The notes beneath the pieces are model-generated. The model ran no database searches. It saw nothing but the letters and a program-made list of their open reading frames with translations, and had not been told where the DNA came from. The translations under genes and the position numbers were made by a program. Positions 9,770-19,100 of a stretch of 64,000 bases of DNA are shown piece by piece (the stretch's first letter is position 1; each line of letters opens with the position of its first letter). The DNA comes from Pseudomonas floridensis (lineage in GTDB: Bacteria > Pseudomonadota > Gammaproteobacteria > Pseudomonadales > Pseudomonadaceae). Location: assembly GCF_002087235.1 (NCBI RefSeq), contig NZ_MUIO01000064.1, positions 1 to 64,000 on the forward strand, read 5' to 3'.

Positions 9770-10654
9770 ATGAAACGAGCGATTTTCCGTACGCTTATAA
9801 CCGGTGCCCTGCTGACGTTCCTGTCGGGTTGCTCGGTGTTCAACGTGCTGAACACCTTGACTCCGGCCAGTGGTGTGCATGAGACGCCCGACCAGGCGTA
9901 CGGCCCGGATCCGCGCAACCGGCTGGACATCTTCATGCCCAAATCGCGGCCTGAGCACGCGCCGGTGGTGGTGTTTTTCTATGGGGGCAGCTGGACTCAC
10001 GGTGAAAGAGCCAACTACGCCTTTGTAGGCCGGGCGCTGGCTGAACGAGGGATCGTGGCCGTCGTCGCTGACTACCGACTTTATCCACAGGCCAGCTACC
10101 CGGGCTTTCTCGAAGATTCGGCCAAGGCACTGGCCTGGACCCGCAAGCATATCAGCACCTATGGCGGCGACCCTGAGCGGCTCTATGTGATGGGCCACAG
10201 CGCAGGCGCCTATAACGCCGCAATGCTGGCGCTCGATCCCCGCTGGCTGGCCAGGGAAGGCGAATCACCCAGTATCATCAGCGGCTGGATCGGTCTGGCC
10301 GGCCCTTATGATTTCCTGCCGATCAAAGATCCCGAAATCCAGCGCGCCTTTCTGTTCCCCAATACGCCCCGTGACTCGCAGCCAATCAACCATATCAGCG
10401 CAGGCGCGCCACCGGCCCTATTGATGGCGTCCAACAAAGACAAAGAGGTAGACCCCAAGCGCAACACTGGCGGTCTGGCTCTCAAACTGCGTGAAGCCGG
10501 TCTGCCGGTTCGCGAATTGTATTTTTCCCGCACCAATCACGGTTCCCTGATCGGTGCATTTGCCCGACCGTTACGCAGTCTGGCACCGGTAATCGATGAG
10601 GTGGTGATGTTCGTCAACAGCCCACACCCGGACTCGGTCGTCGCTCGACCGTAA
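9770..10654 (+). CDS. Alpha/beta-hydrolase (esterase) lipoprotein
   Basis: The 294-residue start at 9770 is preferred over upstream in-frame starts because it begins a lipoprotein signal peptide: MKRAIFRTLITGALLTFLSG followed by the lipobox Cys. The mature part is an alpha/beta-hydrolase of the carboxylesterase/BD-FAE type. An oxyanion segment reads VVVFFYGGSWTHGE, the nucleophile elbow is MGHSAGAYN (Ser about 143), and a late Asp/His pair is supplied near DKEVDPKRN and SRTNHGSL. It should sit in the envelope anchored by lipid. Natural substrate unknown. It follows the VgrG-like gene by 91 bases on the same strand and converges on dinF with seven bases between. Confidence 0.8.
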   Translation: MKRAIFRTLITGALLTFLSGCSVFNVLNTLTPASGVHETPDQAYGPDPRNRLDIFMPKSRPEHAPVVVFFYGGSWTHGERANYAFVGRALAERGIVAVVADYRLYPQASYPGFLEDSAKALAWTRKHISTYGGDPERLYVMGHSAGAYNAAMLALDPRWLAREGESPSIISGWIGLAGPYDFLPIKDPEIQRAFLFPNTPRDSQPINHISAGAPPALLMASNKDKEVDPKRNTGGLALKLREAGLPVRELYFSRTNHGSLIGAFARPLRSLAPVIDEVVMFVNSPHPDSVVARP

Positions 10655-10661
10655 GCAGGGT

Positions 10662-12002
10662 TTAGCGAACGAACCAGCCGTCCGTGCGCGTCAGGCGCCA
10701 GGCAATGATGCCCAGGCTGACGCCGCGCACGAGGGTGAACGCCAGAAAGGTCAGCCATAGCGCGTGATTGCCATGACTGGCCGCCAGACAGGCCACCGGC
10801 GCAATGGCCGCTGCGCTGATGAGCATCGCGTTGCGCATTTCGCGGGCACGCGTCGCGCCGATGAACAGGCCGTCGAGCAAGTAGCTCCAGACCGCCAGCA
10901 GCGGCATCAGCGCCAGATAAGGCAGGTACACCATCGCCGTTTCGCGCACCTGCGCAATGTCGGTCTGCATGCCAATGAACCCATGACCGCCAAACAGAAA
11001 AAACACCGCGAAACCCAGGCTGGCAATCAGCGACCAGCCACCCGCCACGACCAGCGAACGACGTAGGGTCGCCCGGTCCCTGGCGCCGATCGCATGGCCG
11101 CACAAGGCTTCCACCGCGTGCGCCAGCCCGTCCAGTGCATGCGAGGTCAACAGCAGGCCATTGAGCAGCAGCGCGTTGGCCGCTACTGTGGCATCGCCCA
11201 GCCGAGCGCCCTGCACGGTGATCAGGAACATCACCGATTGCAGCGCCAGGGTGCGCAGAAAAATGTCGCGATTGACCGCCAGCAACGGTCGCCAGTTGCT
11301 CCACAGCCTCAATGCCGACCAGACGATCTGCCCGGACCAGGCACGCAGCGTCTTGCGCGCCAGTAACAGGCCGAGCACCACGCCCGTCCATTCCGCCAGC
11401 ACCGAGGCCCGCGCCGAACCGACCACGCCCCAGTCCAGGCCGATCACGAACCACAGGTTGAGCACGATATTGACCAGATTGGTAATCAGCAGAATCGCCA
11501 GCGGCGCTCGTGCGTTCTGCGTGCCCAGAAACCAGCCCACCAGCGCATAGCTGGCGAGGGCCGCAGGCAGACCGAACAGCCGCGTGTGAAAGAAATCCAG
11601 GGTCATTTGTTGCAGATCGGCAGAGGGCTGCATCAGCGTCAGCGCCAACCGACTGAACGGCACGGCGATCACACCCAGGAGTACGGCCAGCCCGACAGCC
11701 AACAGCAAACCCTGCAGCAGAATCCGCCGCAACGCCGCGCCATCCGAGCGCCCCGCCGCCTGCGCGGCAAAACCGGTCGTGCCCATGCGCAAAAAGCCCA
11801 TCGCCCAGGCCAGAAAAGTGTACAGCGTCGCGCCCACGGCAACGGCGCCCAACTGATGCGCATGCGGCAAATGGCCGATGACCGCGCTGTCGACCAGCGC
11901 AACCAGCGGTACAGAGATATTGGAGAGAATCATCGGCGCGGCCAGCGCCCAGACACGACGGTGGGTGGGGCGATGGCGCCAATCGCTGAACAACGTGGAC
12001 AT
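10662..12002 (-). CDS. dinF: MATE-family multidrug/DinF-type exporter
   Basis: A 446-residue polytopic membrane protein with about twelve hydrophobic helices. The start was set at 12002 (MSTLFSDWRHRPTHRRVWAL) because CAGGAG lies eight bases upstream and the family's first helix begins right after; the longer open frame adds an unrelated Cys-rich leader. MATE features include APMILSNISVPLVALVDSAV in helix 1 and the matching second-half segment NALLLNGLLLTSHALDGLAH. Such carriers export cationic or oxidising compounds using Na+ or H+. It is divergent from iaaM across an 858-base gap. A MATE gene (matE) accompanies iaaL in P. savastanoi, but I have no evidence that this one is equivalent. Confidence 0.85.
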   Translation of the reverse strand: MSTLFSDWRHRPTHRRVWALAAPMILSNISVPLVALVDSAVIGHLPHAHQLGAVAVGATLYTFLAWAMGFLRMGTTGFAAQAAGRSDGAALRRILLQGLLLAVGLAVLLGVIAVPFSRLALTLMQPSADLQQMTLDFFHTRLFGLPAALASYALVGWFLGTQNARAPLAILLITNLVNIVLNLWFVIGLDWGVVGSARASVLAEWTGVVLGLLLARKTLRAWSGQIVWSALRLWSNWRPLLAVNRDIFLRTLALQSVMFLITVQGARLGDATVAANALLLNGLLLTSHALDGLAHAVEALCGHAIGARDRATLRRSLVVAGGWSLIASLGFAVFFLFGGHGFIGMQTDIAQVRETAMVYLPYLALMPLLAVWSYLLDGLFIGATRAREMRNAMLISAAAIAPVACLAASHGNHALWLTFLAFTLVRGVSLGIIAWRLTRTDGWFVR

Positions 12003-12860
12003 GAGAACTCCTGGCAAGGCGCGCATTGTAGCCAGCGCTGAACGCTTTGCCGAGTAAGCAGCGGTGCATGGGCTCGATCCGAAGCAACCAGGCATTGAGA
12101 TAACGGCACGCCTGAGTGGGCTGAGGACAAAAAAACACCCTCTGAATGAAAACGATTGCACTTACCTTTATGTTTCCACTTTCAAATACAGGCGCACTTA
12201 GTTGTCCGTCATGCGACATCTTTAATCACGATATCAAATGACAAACGACAGATCAGATACTGCCAGCCTTAATACGACCCGAGACTATCGTTATACGATT
12301 AAACAACGCAGCTTTATCAAAAAAACCCTTGACTCGTTTTTTAAGCAAGAATAAAGTTCATCTCAGTAACTAATTCATGGATCCAATGCTGGACCCTGAG
12401 CTTCGACAGAAGCGGGAGTATCAAAACACACACCTACATTGACAAGCGCATCGGCGTAATGGATTCGCGTGCTCGGCCGAATAACGCTTATAACTTCCCG
12501 AGCAATCGAATGGGCTTGATCAATATCAATCGTTAGGGCAACGGCGCTCTAATCTTCCCGACTTCACCGTAAGCACGGTTATTTACCGGATGACTTGTTC
12601 CTGCGTTTATAACGCGTGTGATTGAGCCTTCCGTTATGCACGGTGCACCACACGATCACGTGGCCATTTAATCGCTGTACACCGTCAATGCGTTAATGCC
12701 TTGATACGTACAACGCGTTCGTGTGGTCCTTAAAAATTCCAGCCTGTGTGTATCAAGCGCCAGGATTTGCTCGCCTCTTTAAAACGCCTCTTCAGAGAGC
12801 GCAGGCGTATGGCCGTTACACATTAGATAACTAAAATTAAAAAGCGAGAGCGTTGGGTAA
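12003..12860. other. AT-rich intergenic region upstream of iaaM
   Basis: 858 bases with no credible ORF on either strand. Base composition is clearly lower in GC than the surroundings: two 60-base lines that I counted (12241 and 12301) have 26 and 19 G/C respectively, whereas a counted line in iaaM has 31. I found no HrpL-type GGAACC...CCAC promoter, no transposase remnant and no tRNA end. It must hold the dinF promoter on the left and the iaaM promoter on the right. Composition suggests foreign DNA that arrived with iaaM-iaaH. Confidence 0.65.
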
Positions 12861-12863
12861 GTG

Positions 12864-14552
12864 ATGAGTGACGATATTCTTTTTTCCGAGAGCCTGTCGC
12901 CAGGTATTGATCTTCTCTACGACTATGCCCCTTTTCTGGCTCACAGTGAGAGCACAGGGGGCATTGGACACTACCCGCCCGGCACGCCGCCGCCAAGCGT
13001 GGCAATCGTGGGGGCTGGTATCAGCGGGCTGGTCGCAGCGACCGAGCTGCTGCGTGCCGGCGTAAAGGACATTACGTTGTATGAGTCCCGCGACCGGATA
13101 GGTGGACGGGCCTGGTCACAGGCATTCGATCCGGACTTCCCGCAATTCATCGCCGAAATGGGCGCGATGCGCTTTCCTCCCAATGGAACGGGGCTTTTCC
13201 ACTATTTGCGTAAACATGACATCCCCACGAGCACGACTTTTCCCGACCCCGGCGTCGTGGACACCGAGTTGCACTACCGCGGCGGGCGTCATATATGGCC
13301 TGCCGGCCAGAAACCGCCTGCGCTGTTCAGGCGAGTGTACGAAGGGTGGCAAGCCTTGCTCTGCGAAGGCTATAAGACACCGGAAACAATATTGATTGCA
13401 CCGCTGACTATCAGCGCACTATTAAAAGCAGGCAAGTTTGAACCGGCGTCCGTCGCCTGGCAGGGCTGGCTTGATTCCTTTCGTGACTGTTCATTTTATA
13501 CCGCCGTCGTGTCTATGTTCAGCGGTCCTTCTGCGCCGGGTGGAGAACAATGGGAACGGCCCGAAGACTTTGAACTGTTTGGTTCACTCGGCATAGGCTC
13601 CGGTGGCTTCCTGCCAGTCTTTCAGGCAGGGTTTACTGAAATCCTGCGGATGGTTATCAACGGGTATCAAACCGATCAACGCCTCATTCCCAACGGAATA
13701 TCCAGCTTGGCTGCACGGCTCGCTCATCAGCGCTTTCATGATAAAGCGCTGATCGATCACGTCAGCTACCGCCGAGTCAGCCGTATCAACAAGCAGGACG
13801 AAAAGATAAGAGTCTGTCTGGGTAACGGCGAGTTTCGTGACGTTGACCGGGTAATAGTGACCAGTAACAACCGGGCCATGCAAATGGTTCACTGGCTGAC
13901 CGACGATGAAACGTTTCTGGACCGGAACGTATCGCGCGCCGTCAGGGAAACGCACCTGACCGGCTCATCAAAACTTTTCATACTGACCCGGAACAAGTTC
14001 TGGCTTAAGGAAAAACTGCCGGTCACGATCCAGTCAGATGGCCTGGTACGCGGCGTGTATTGCCTCGATTATCAGCCTGATGCCCCCGATAGTTTTGGTG
14101 TCGTTCTACTGAGTTATACATGGGAAGACGATGCCCAAAAAATGTTGGCGATCTCCAGCAAGAAAAAACGTTGCGAGATTCTCGTCAATGACCTCGCAGC
14201 CATACACCCGCAATTCGCACGTCATCTGATTCCGGCCGGCGGCGATTACGAACGTTATGTGCTGCAGCACGACTGGCTGACCGATCCTCATTCAGCAGGT
14301 GCTTTCAAGCTCAACTACCCCGGTGAAGACAGCTACTCGCAACGGCTTTTCTTTCAACCCATGACAGCGAATAACCCGGCGCTGGATAAAGGCTTGTACC
14401 TGGCGGGGTGCAGTTGCTCCTTTGCCGGAGGCTGGATCGAAGGCGCCATTCAAACGGCGATCAACAGCGCGTGCGCAGTTTTACGCAGTACCGGAGGAAC
14501 GCTTCTGGCGGGGAATCCGCTGGATAGCATCAACGTAAATTATCGTTACTGA
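12864..14552 (+). CDS. iaaM: Tryptophan 2-monooxygenase (auxin synthesis)
   Basis: A 562-residue flavoprotein converting tryptophan to indole-3-acetamide, the first step of the indoleacetamide route to auxin. The FAD dinucleotide-binding site is VAIVGAGISGLVAATELL with the downstream acidic YESRDRIGGRAWS (about 47-90). Long stretches are those I remember from P. savastanoi IaaM: MGAMRFPPNGTGLFHYL, TTFPDPGVVDTELHYRG, ELFGSLGIGSGGFLPVFQAG, AGCSCSFAGGWIEGAIQTA. Length is close to the usual 557. A GTG lies immediately before the ATG and could also start; the ribosome-binding site is weak. iaaH follows after 34 bases. GC content is lower than flanking core genes, a sign of transfer. Confidence 0.93.
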   Translation: MSDDILFSESLSPGIDLLYDYAPFLAHSESTGGIGHYPPGTPPPSVAIVGAGISGLVAATELLRAGVKDITLYESRDRIGGRAWSQAFDPDFPQFIAEMGAMRFPPNGTGLFHYLRKHDIPTSTTFPDPGVVDTELHYRGGRHIWPAGQKPPALFRRVYEGWQALLCEGYKTPETILIAPLTISALLKAGKFEPASVAWQGWLDSFRDCSFYTAVVSMFSGPSAPGGEQWERPEDFELFGSLGIGSGGFLPVFQAGFTEILRMVINGYQTDQRLIPNGISSLAARLAHQRFHDKALIDHVSYRRVSRINKQDEKIRVCLGNGEFRDVDRVIVTSNNRAMQMVHWLTDDETFLDRNVSRAVRETHLTGSSKLFILTRNKFWLKEKLPVTIQSDGLVRGVYCLDYQPDAPDSFGVVLLSYTWEDDAQKMLAISSKKKRCEILVNDLAAIHPQFARHLIPAGGDYERYVLQHDWLTDPHSAGAFKLNYPGEDSYSQRLFFQPMTANNPALDKGLYLAGCSCSFAGGWIEGAIQTAINSACAVLRSTGGTLLAGNPLDSINVNYRY

Positions 14553-14586
14553 CGTTTTGAAACCCTGCCGTTCTGGAGGCCAGGTT

Positions 14587-15927
14587 ATGCATGAGAAGCT
14601 CACATTGGAATCACTGTGCAGCGCGTTGAGCAGTGGCGACATTTCAGCTGCTGAAGTACGTGAGCAAGCGCTAATGGTTGAGTCGCAGGTCGCCGGACTC
14701 AACTGTTTCATACGCGATGGGGACGCCGGACAACACTTCGGCAAGGCCGATGTTGCCCTCAAAGGGTCGCCACTCTGGGGCGTACCCATTTCCTTCAAGG
14801 ACGCTATCTGTGTGGCAGGATTACCGGTCACTGCCGGCACACCCGCACTGTCAGGTTTCATGGCCAGACACGACGCCGCTATCGTTCGAGAGCTGAAAGC
14901 GCTCGGTGCAGTCGTTGCGGGTAAAAACAACATGCACGAACTGAGTTTTGGCGTCACCTCAGTGAATCCTCATTGGGGAACGGTAGGCAATCCCGCTGTC
15001 CCAGGGTATTGCGCTGGCGGCAGCAGTGGAGGCAGCGCCGCTGCAGTGGCATCCGGAATTGTCCCTGTCTCCGTCGGCACTGATACGGGCGGATCGGTAA
15101 GGATACCTGCGGCGTTTTGCGGTATTGCAGGCTTCAGACCCTCGACCGGCCGCTGGTCATGCGAAGGCGTCATTCCCGTTTCCCATACCAAAGATTCTGT
15201 CGGGCTACTTACCGCTTCAGCGGCCGATGCGGCTTATCTCTATGGCCTGATGGCAGGAAGTCAGAAACCACTTTTCGAACGGGCAGATCGTCGATGCCGA
15301 ATAGGCCTTCCCGCGTCCATGTGGCTCGGCCTGGCTGAACAGGTTGAAAAACACTGCATGGCCGCAATTACCAGACTCCAGCATGCCGGATTCGAATGTG
15401 TCGCAATTGATGACGCGCAGATCGATGCACTGAACAGGACGTTGACCTTCACGGTTCCGCTCTACGAGTTTTTTACTGATTTTCCCCGGACCTTATTTTC
15501 GCTGGGTTGGGAGGACAGCATAAGTTCGATCTTCGATAAGATTCGGGACACCAGCGTTAGCGATATCATCAATACGCACTCGCAAGGCGGGCTGATCACG
15601 CCGGCCGACTACAGTTCGGCGATGTACAACTTCATCAGATTACGTTCAACCGTAGAAACAGTGTTCAAACGTCACGCTGTCGATCTGTTGGCATACCCTA
15701 CAGTCCCCTGTGCGGTTCCTCATCTGAACGATGCCGATCATCCCGAGCTGTTCAGTCAGGTCATTCGGAATACGGATCTGGCAAGTAACGCCGGAATGCC
15801 TTCGATAACGCTACCGGTCGCGCCAAAAGGAATGCTTCCAGTCGGTTTGAGCCTTGATTCTCCAAGAGGCACGGACACCTTTCTTCTGAGCAAGGCGGCA
15901 GCCATCGAAGATGTATTAAAAGGCTGA
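14587..15927 (+). CDS. iaaH: Indoleacetamide hydrolase (auxin synthesis)
   Basis: A 446-residue amidase-signature enzyme hydrolysing indole-3-acetamide to indole-3-acetic acid. The Ser-cisSer-Lys triad is visible: Lys in VPISFKDAIC, the Gly/Ser loop AGGSSGGSAAAVASG, and the nucleophilic Ser in GTDTGGSVRIPAAFCG. The start at 14587 (MHEKLTLESLCSAL) has TGGAGG upstream; an ATG ten codons earlier has no such site. The protein is slightly shorter than the roughly 455-residue P. savastanoi enzyme, ending at AIEDVLKG. Together with iaaM it forms a two-gene operon sufficient for tryptophan-to-auxin conversion. No iaaL (IAA-lysine ligase) is in the window. Confidence 0.93.
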   Translation: MHEKLTLESLCSALSSGDISAAEVREQALMVESQVAGLNCFIRDGDAGQHFGKADVALKGSPLWGVPISFKDAICVAGLPVTAGTPALSGFMARHDAAIVRELKALGAVVAGKNNMHELSFGVTSVNPHWGTVGNPAVPGYCAGGSSGGSAAAVASGIVPVSVGTDTGGSVRIPAAFCGIAGFRPSTGRWSCEGVIPVSHTKDSVGLLTASAADAAYLYGLMAGSQKPLFERADRRCRIGLPASMWLGLAEQVEKHCMAAITRLQHAGFECVAIDDAQIDALNRTLTFTVPLYEFFTDFPRTLFSLGWEDSISSIFDKIRDTSVSDIINTHSQGGLITPADYSSAMYNFIRLRSTVETVFKRHAVDLLAYPTVPCAVPHLNDADHPELFSQVIRNTDLASNAGMPSITLPVAPKGMLPVGLSLDSPRGTDTFLLSKAAAIEDVLKG

Positions 15928-16049
15928 CGTCGATAATCAAACGTCCCTCATCCTGCTACTCTCCTGCCCCCTGTGAGGCGATAACTCCAGGGGCCTTCAG
16001 ACCCATCACCTGCGAACAACGTCTCAATCCCGGAGTCTATTCGCGCGCG

Positions 16050-16093
16050 TTGTCATATTTGTAACAGGACTGCTATATAGTCACGCCTGTTAC
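16050..16093 (+). promoter_or_regulatory. Sigma-70-like promoter with a perfect 8-bp dyad around the -10 box
   Basis: TTGTCA at 16050-16055 and TATATA at 16074-16079, 18 bases apart, make a good sigma-70-type promoter 47 bases before the macroglobulin start. GTAACAGG at 16061-16068 and its exact reverse complement CCTGTTAC at 16086-16093 flank the -10 box, with 17 bases between the arms. This is the geometry of a repressor operator. The promoter call rests on consensus only; the operator is inference. Confidence 0.5.
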
Positions 16094-16125
16094 CCCCCTC
16101 TCAATTGCCCTCGACGAGTGCCCAA

Positions 16126-19100
16126 ATGTTCAACAAAGGACTGTTTTTGGCTTGCGCGCTTGCGCTGCTGAGCGCCTGTGATTCCTCCACGTCCGACAAA
16201 CCAGCGCCCGCTGCGGCGTCTGCGACCCAGGCCACGACCACCGAAACCCGGCCCAAGCCGGCGGTAGATCTGGCGGCGCTGAGCAAGCGCTATGCGGGTC
16301 GCGAGCTGACGGTGATCGACGTGTCGGAGATTCAGGTGGAAGGCGCCAGCACCTTGTCGGTGAGCTTTTCAGTCCCGCTGGACCCGGAGCAGAAATTCGG
16401 CGAAAAACTGCATCTGGTGGACAGCAAGAATGGCAAGGTCGATGGTGCCTGGGAACTGTCCGACAACCTGATGGAGCTGCGGCTGCGTCATCTGGAACCT
16501 CAACGCAAACTGGTCCTGACCGTCGATGCCGGGTTACTGGCCGTCAACAAGGCCAAACTGGCGGCCGAGTACATCAGCCGTCTGGAAACCCGCGACCTGC
16601 AACCCTCGGTCGGTTTCGCCAGCCGTGGCAGCCTGCTGCCGACCCGTCTGGCCGAAGGCCTGCCGGTGATTGCGTTGAACGTCGATAAAGTCGATGTCGA
16701 ATTCTTCCGCATCAAACCCGACTCGATGCCCGACTTCCTCGCCAAATGGGACGGCGCCTCCAGCCTGTCCAGCTACAGTTCCGAGGAACTGCTGCCCATG
16801 GCCGATCTGGTGTACGGCGGGCGCTTCGACCTCAAGCCGGCTCGCAATACCCGTGAAACCCTGTTGCTGCCGATTACCGGCATCAAGGCCCTGCAACAAC
16901 CGGGCGTCTATCTGGCAGTCATGCGCGCGTCGGGCACTTACAGTTATTCCCAACCTGCAACCCTGCTCACGCTTAGCGACATCGGCCTGTCGGTGCACCG
17001 CTACAGCAACCGTCTGGATGTGTTCACCCAGGCGCTGGAAGGCGGCAAAGCCATTGGCGATGTGAGCATCGATGTCTACGACGACAACGGCAAGGTGGTC
17101 GCCCAGGGCAAGACCGAAAGCGACGGCCACACGCAACTGCCCTTGCCTGCCAAGGCTGCGGTGGTGCTGGCGCACAAGGATGAACAGACCAGCATGCTGC
17201 GCCTGAACAGCTCGGCACTGGATCTGGCCGAGTTCGACATCTCCGGCCCGCAGGCCCATCCACTGCAATTCTTCATCTTCGGTCCGCGTGACCTGTATCG
17301 CCCCGGCGAAACTGTGCTGCTCAACGGTTTGCTGCGCGACAGCGACGGCAAAAACGTCAAGCCGCAGCCGATCAGCGTCGAAGTGCGCCGCCCTGACGAT
17401 CAGGTCAGCCGCAAGTTCGTCTGGGAGGCCGACAAGGACGGCTTCTATCAGTATCAATTGCAGCTCGCCGATGAAGCCCCGACCGGGCGCTGGCAACTGG
17501 TGTTCGACCTGGGTGACGGCAAGCCGCAGCTCTACGAATTCAAGGTCGAGGATTTCCTGCCGGAACGCCTGGCGCTGGAACTCAAAGGCAGCGATGAACC
17601 GGTCGCACCTGCCGACAACCCGCAGTTCGACATCACCGGTCGATACCTTTACGGCGCTCCGGCGTCGGGTAATACCCTGACCGGTCAGGTCTATGTGCGC
17701 CCGCTGCGTGAAGCGGTGCCCAGGCTGCCGGGTTACCAGTTCGGCTCGATCACCGAGGAAGACCTCAAGCACGATGTCGACCTTGAGCCGGTCACGCTCG
17801 ATCCCAACGGCCACACCACCCTGGATGTCGAAACGCGGTGGGCCGAAGCCAAATCTCCGCTGCAACTGATTTTGCAGGCCAGCCTGCAGGAATCCGGAGG
17901 CCGTCCGATCACGCGCCGCCTGGTGCAGCCGATCTGGCCTGCCGAGCAATTGCCCGGCGTGCGGGCGTTGTTCGGCAGCAGCACCGGCGACGATGAGTAC
18001 GGCGAAGAGTCCGGCAAAGGCGAAGCACAGACCGATGGCGACGGCCCGGCCGAATTCGAAATCGTCATGGCAGATGCGGCCGGCCACAAGCTGGCGGCCG
18101 ACAACGTCAAGGTGCGCCTGATTCGTGAACGACGCGATTACTACTGGAACTACTCGGCCAGCGATGGATGGAGCTATCACTTCAACGAGAAGTTTCTCAA
18201 CCTGAACGAAGAAACGGTCAGTATCAAGCAGGACTCGACCGCGAAGATCAGCTTCCCGGTCGAGTGGGGCCCGTACCGCGTCGAGGTGGAAGACCCGTCC
18301 ACCGGCATGGTCAGCAGCCTGCGTTTCTGGGCCGGTTATCGCTGGCAGGACAATACCGACGGCGGCGCGGTACGCCCCGATCAGGTCAAACTGGCGCTGG
18401 ACAAACCGGCCTATAACGATGGCGACACCGCAAAGATCACGGTGACGCCGCCTGCTGCGGGCAAGGGTTATCTGCTGGTTGAATCCAGCGAAGGTCCGCT
18501 GTGGTGGAAGGAAATCGACGTACCGGCCGAAGGCAAATCGTTCGACGTTCCGCTGGACAAAGCCTGGGCGCGTCACGACCTGTACGTCACCGCGCTGGTG
18601 GTGCGTCCCGGCGAGCGCAAGGCCAATGTCACCCCCAAGCGGGCCGTGGGGGTGCTGCACCTGCCGCTGGACCGCTCGCAACGCAAGCTGGCGCTGACCG
18701 TCACCGCGCCGGAAAAGATGCGTCCCAAGCAGCCGCTCAAACTCAAGGTCGCGGCGAAGAACGCCGACGGCAGCGTGCCGAAACAGGTGCATGTTCTGGT
18801 CTCGGCAGTCGATGTCGGTATTCTCAATATCACGAGCTATGCAACCCCGGATCCGTTCGCCAGTCTGTTCGGTCGCAAGGAGTACGGTGCTGACCAACTG
18901 GACATCTATGGCCAGTTGATCGAAGCCGGTCAGGGTCGTCTGGCCAGCCTGGCGTTCGGCGGCGATGCCTTGGCCAAGGGCGGCAAGCGTCCCGACACCA
19001 GCGTCACCATCGTCGCATTGCAAAGTGCGCCCGTGACGCTGAACGACGCCGGTGAAGGCGAAGTCAGCGTGGACATTCCGGACTTCAACGGCGAGCTGCG

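Noticed and set aside
10537..12219. 560-codon minus-strand frame overlapping dinF
   Set aside because: Different frame of the same strand; the 10662-12002 frame has the MATE helices and a ribosome-binding site.
12003..12860. HrpL-dependent (hrp box) promoter for iaaM
   Set aside because: I looked for GGAACC with CCAC 15-16 bases later and did not find it on the strand leading to iaaM.
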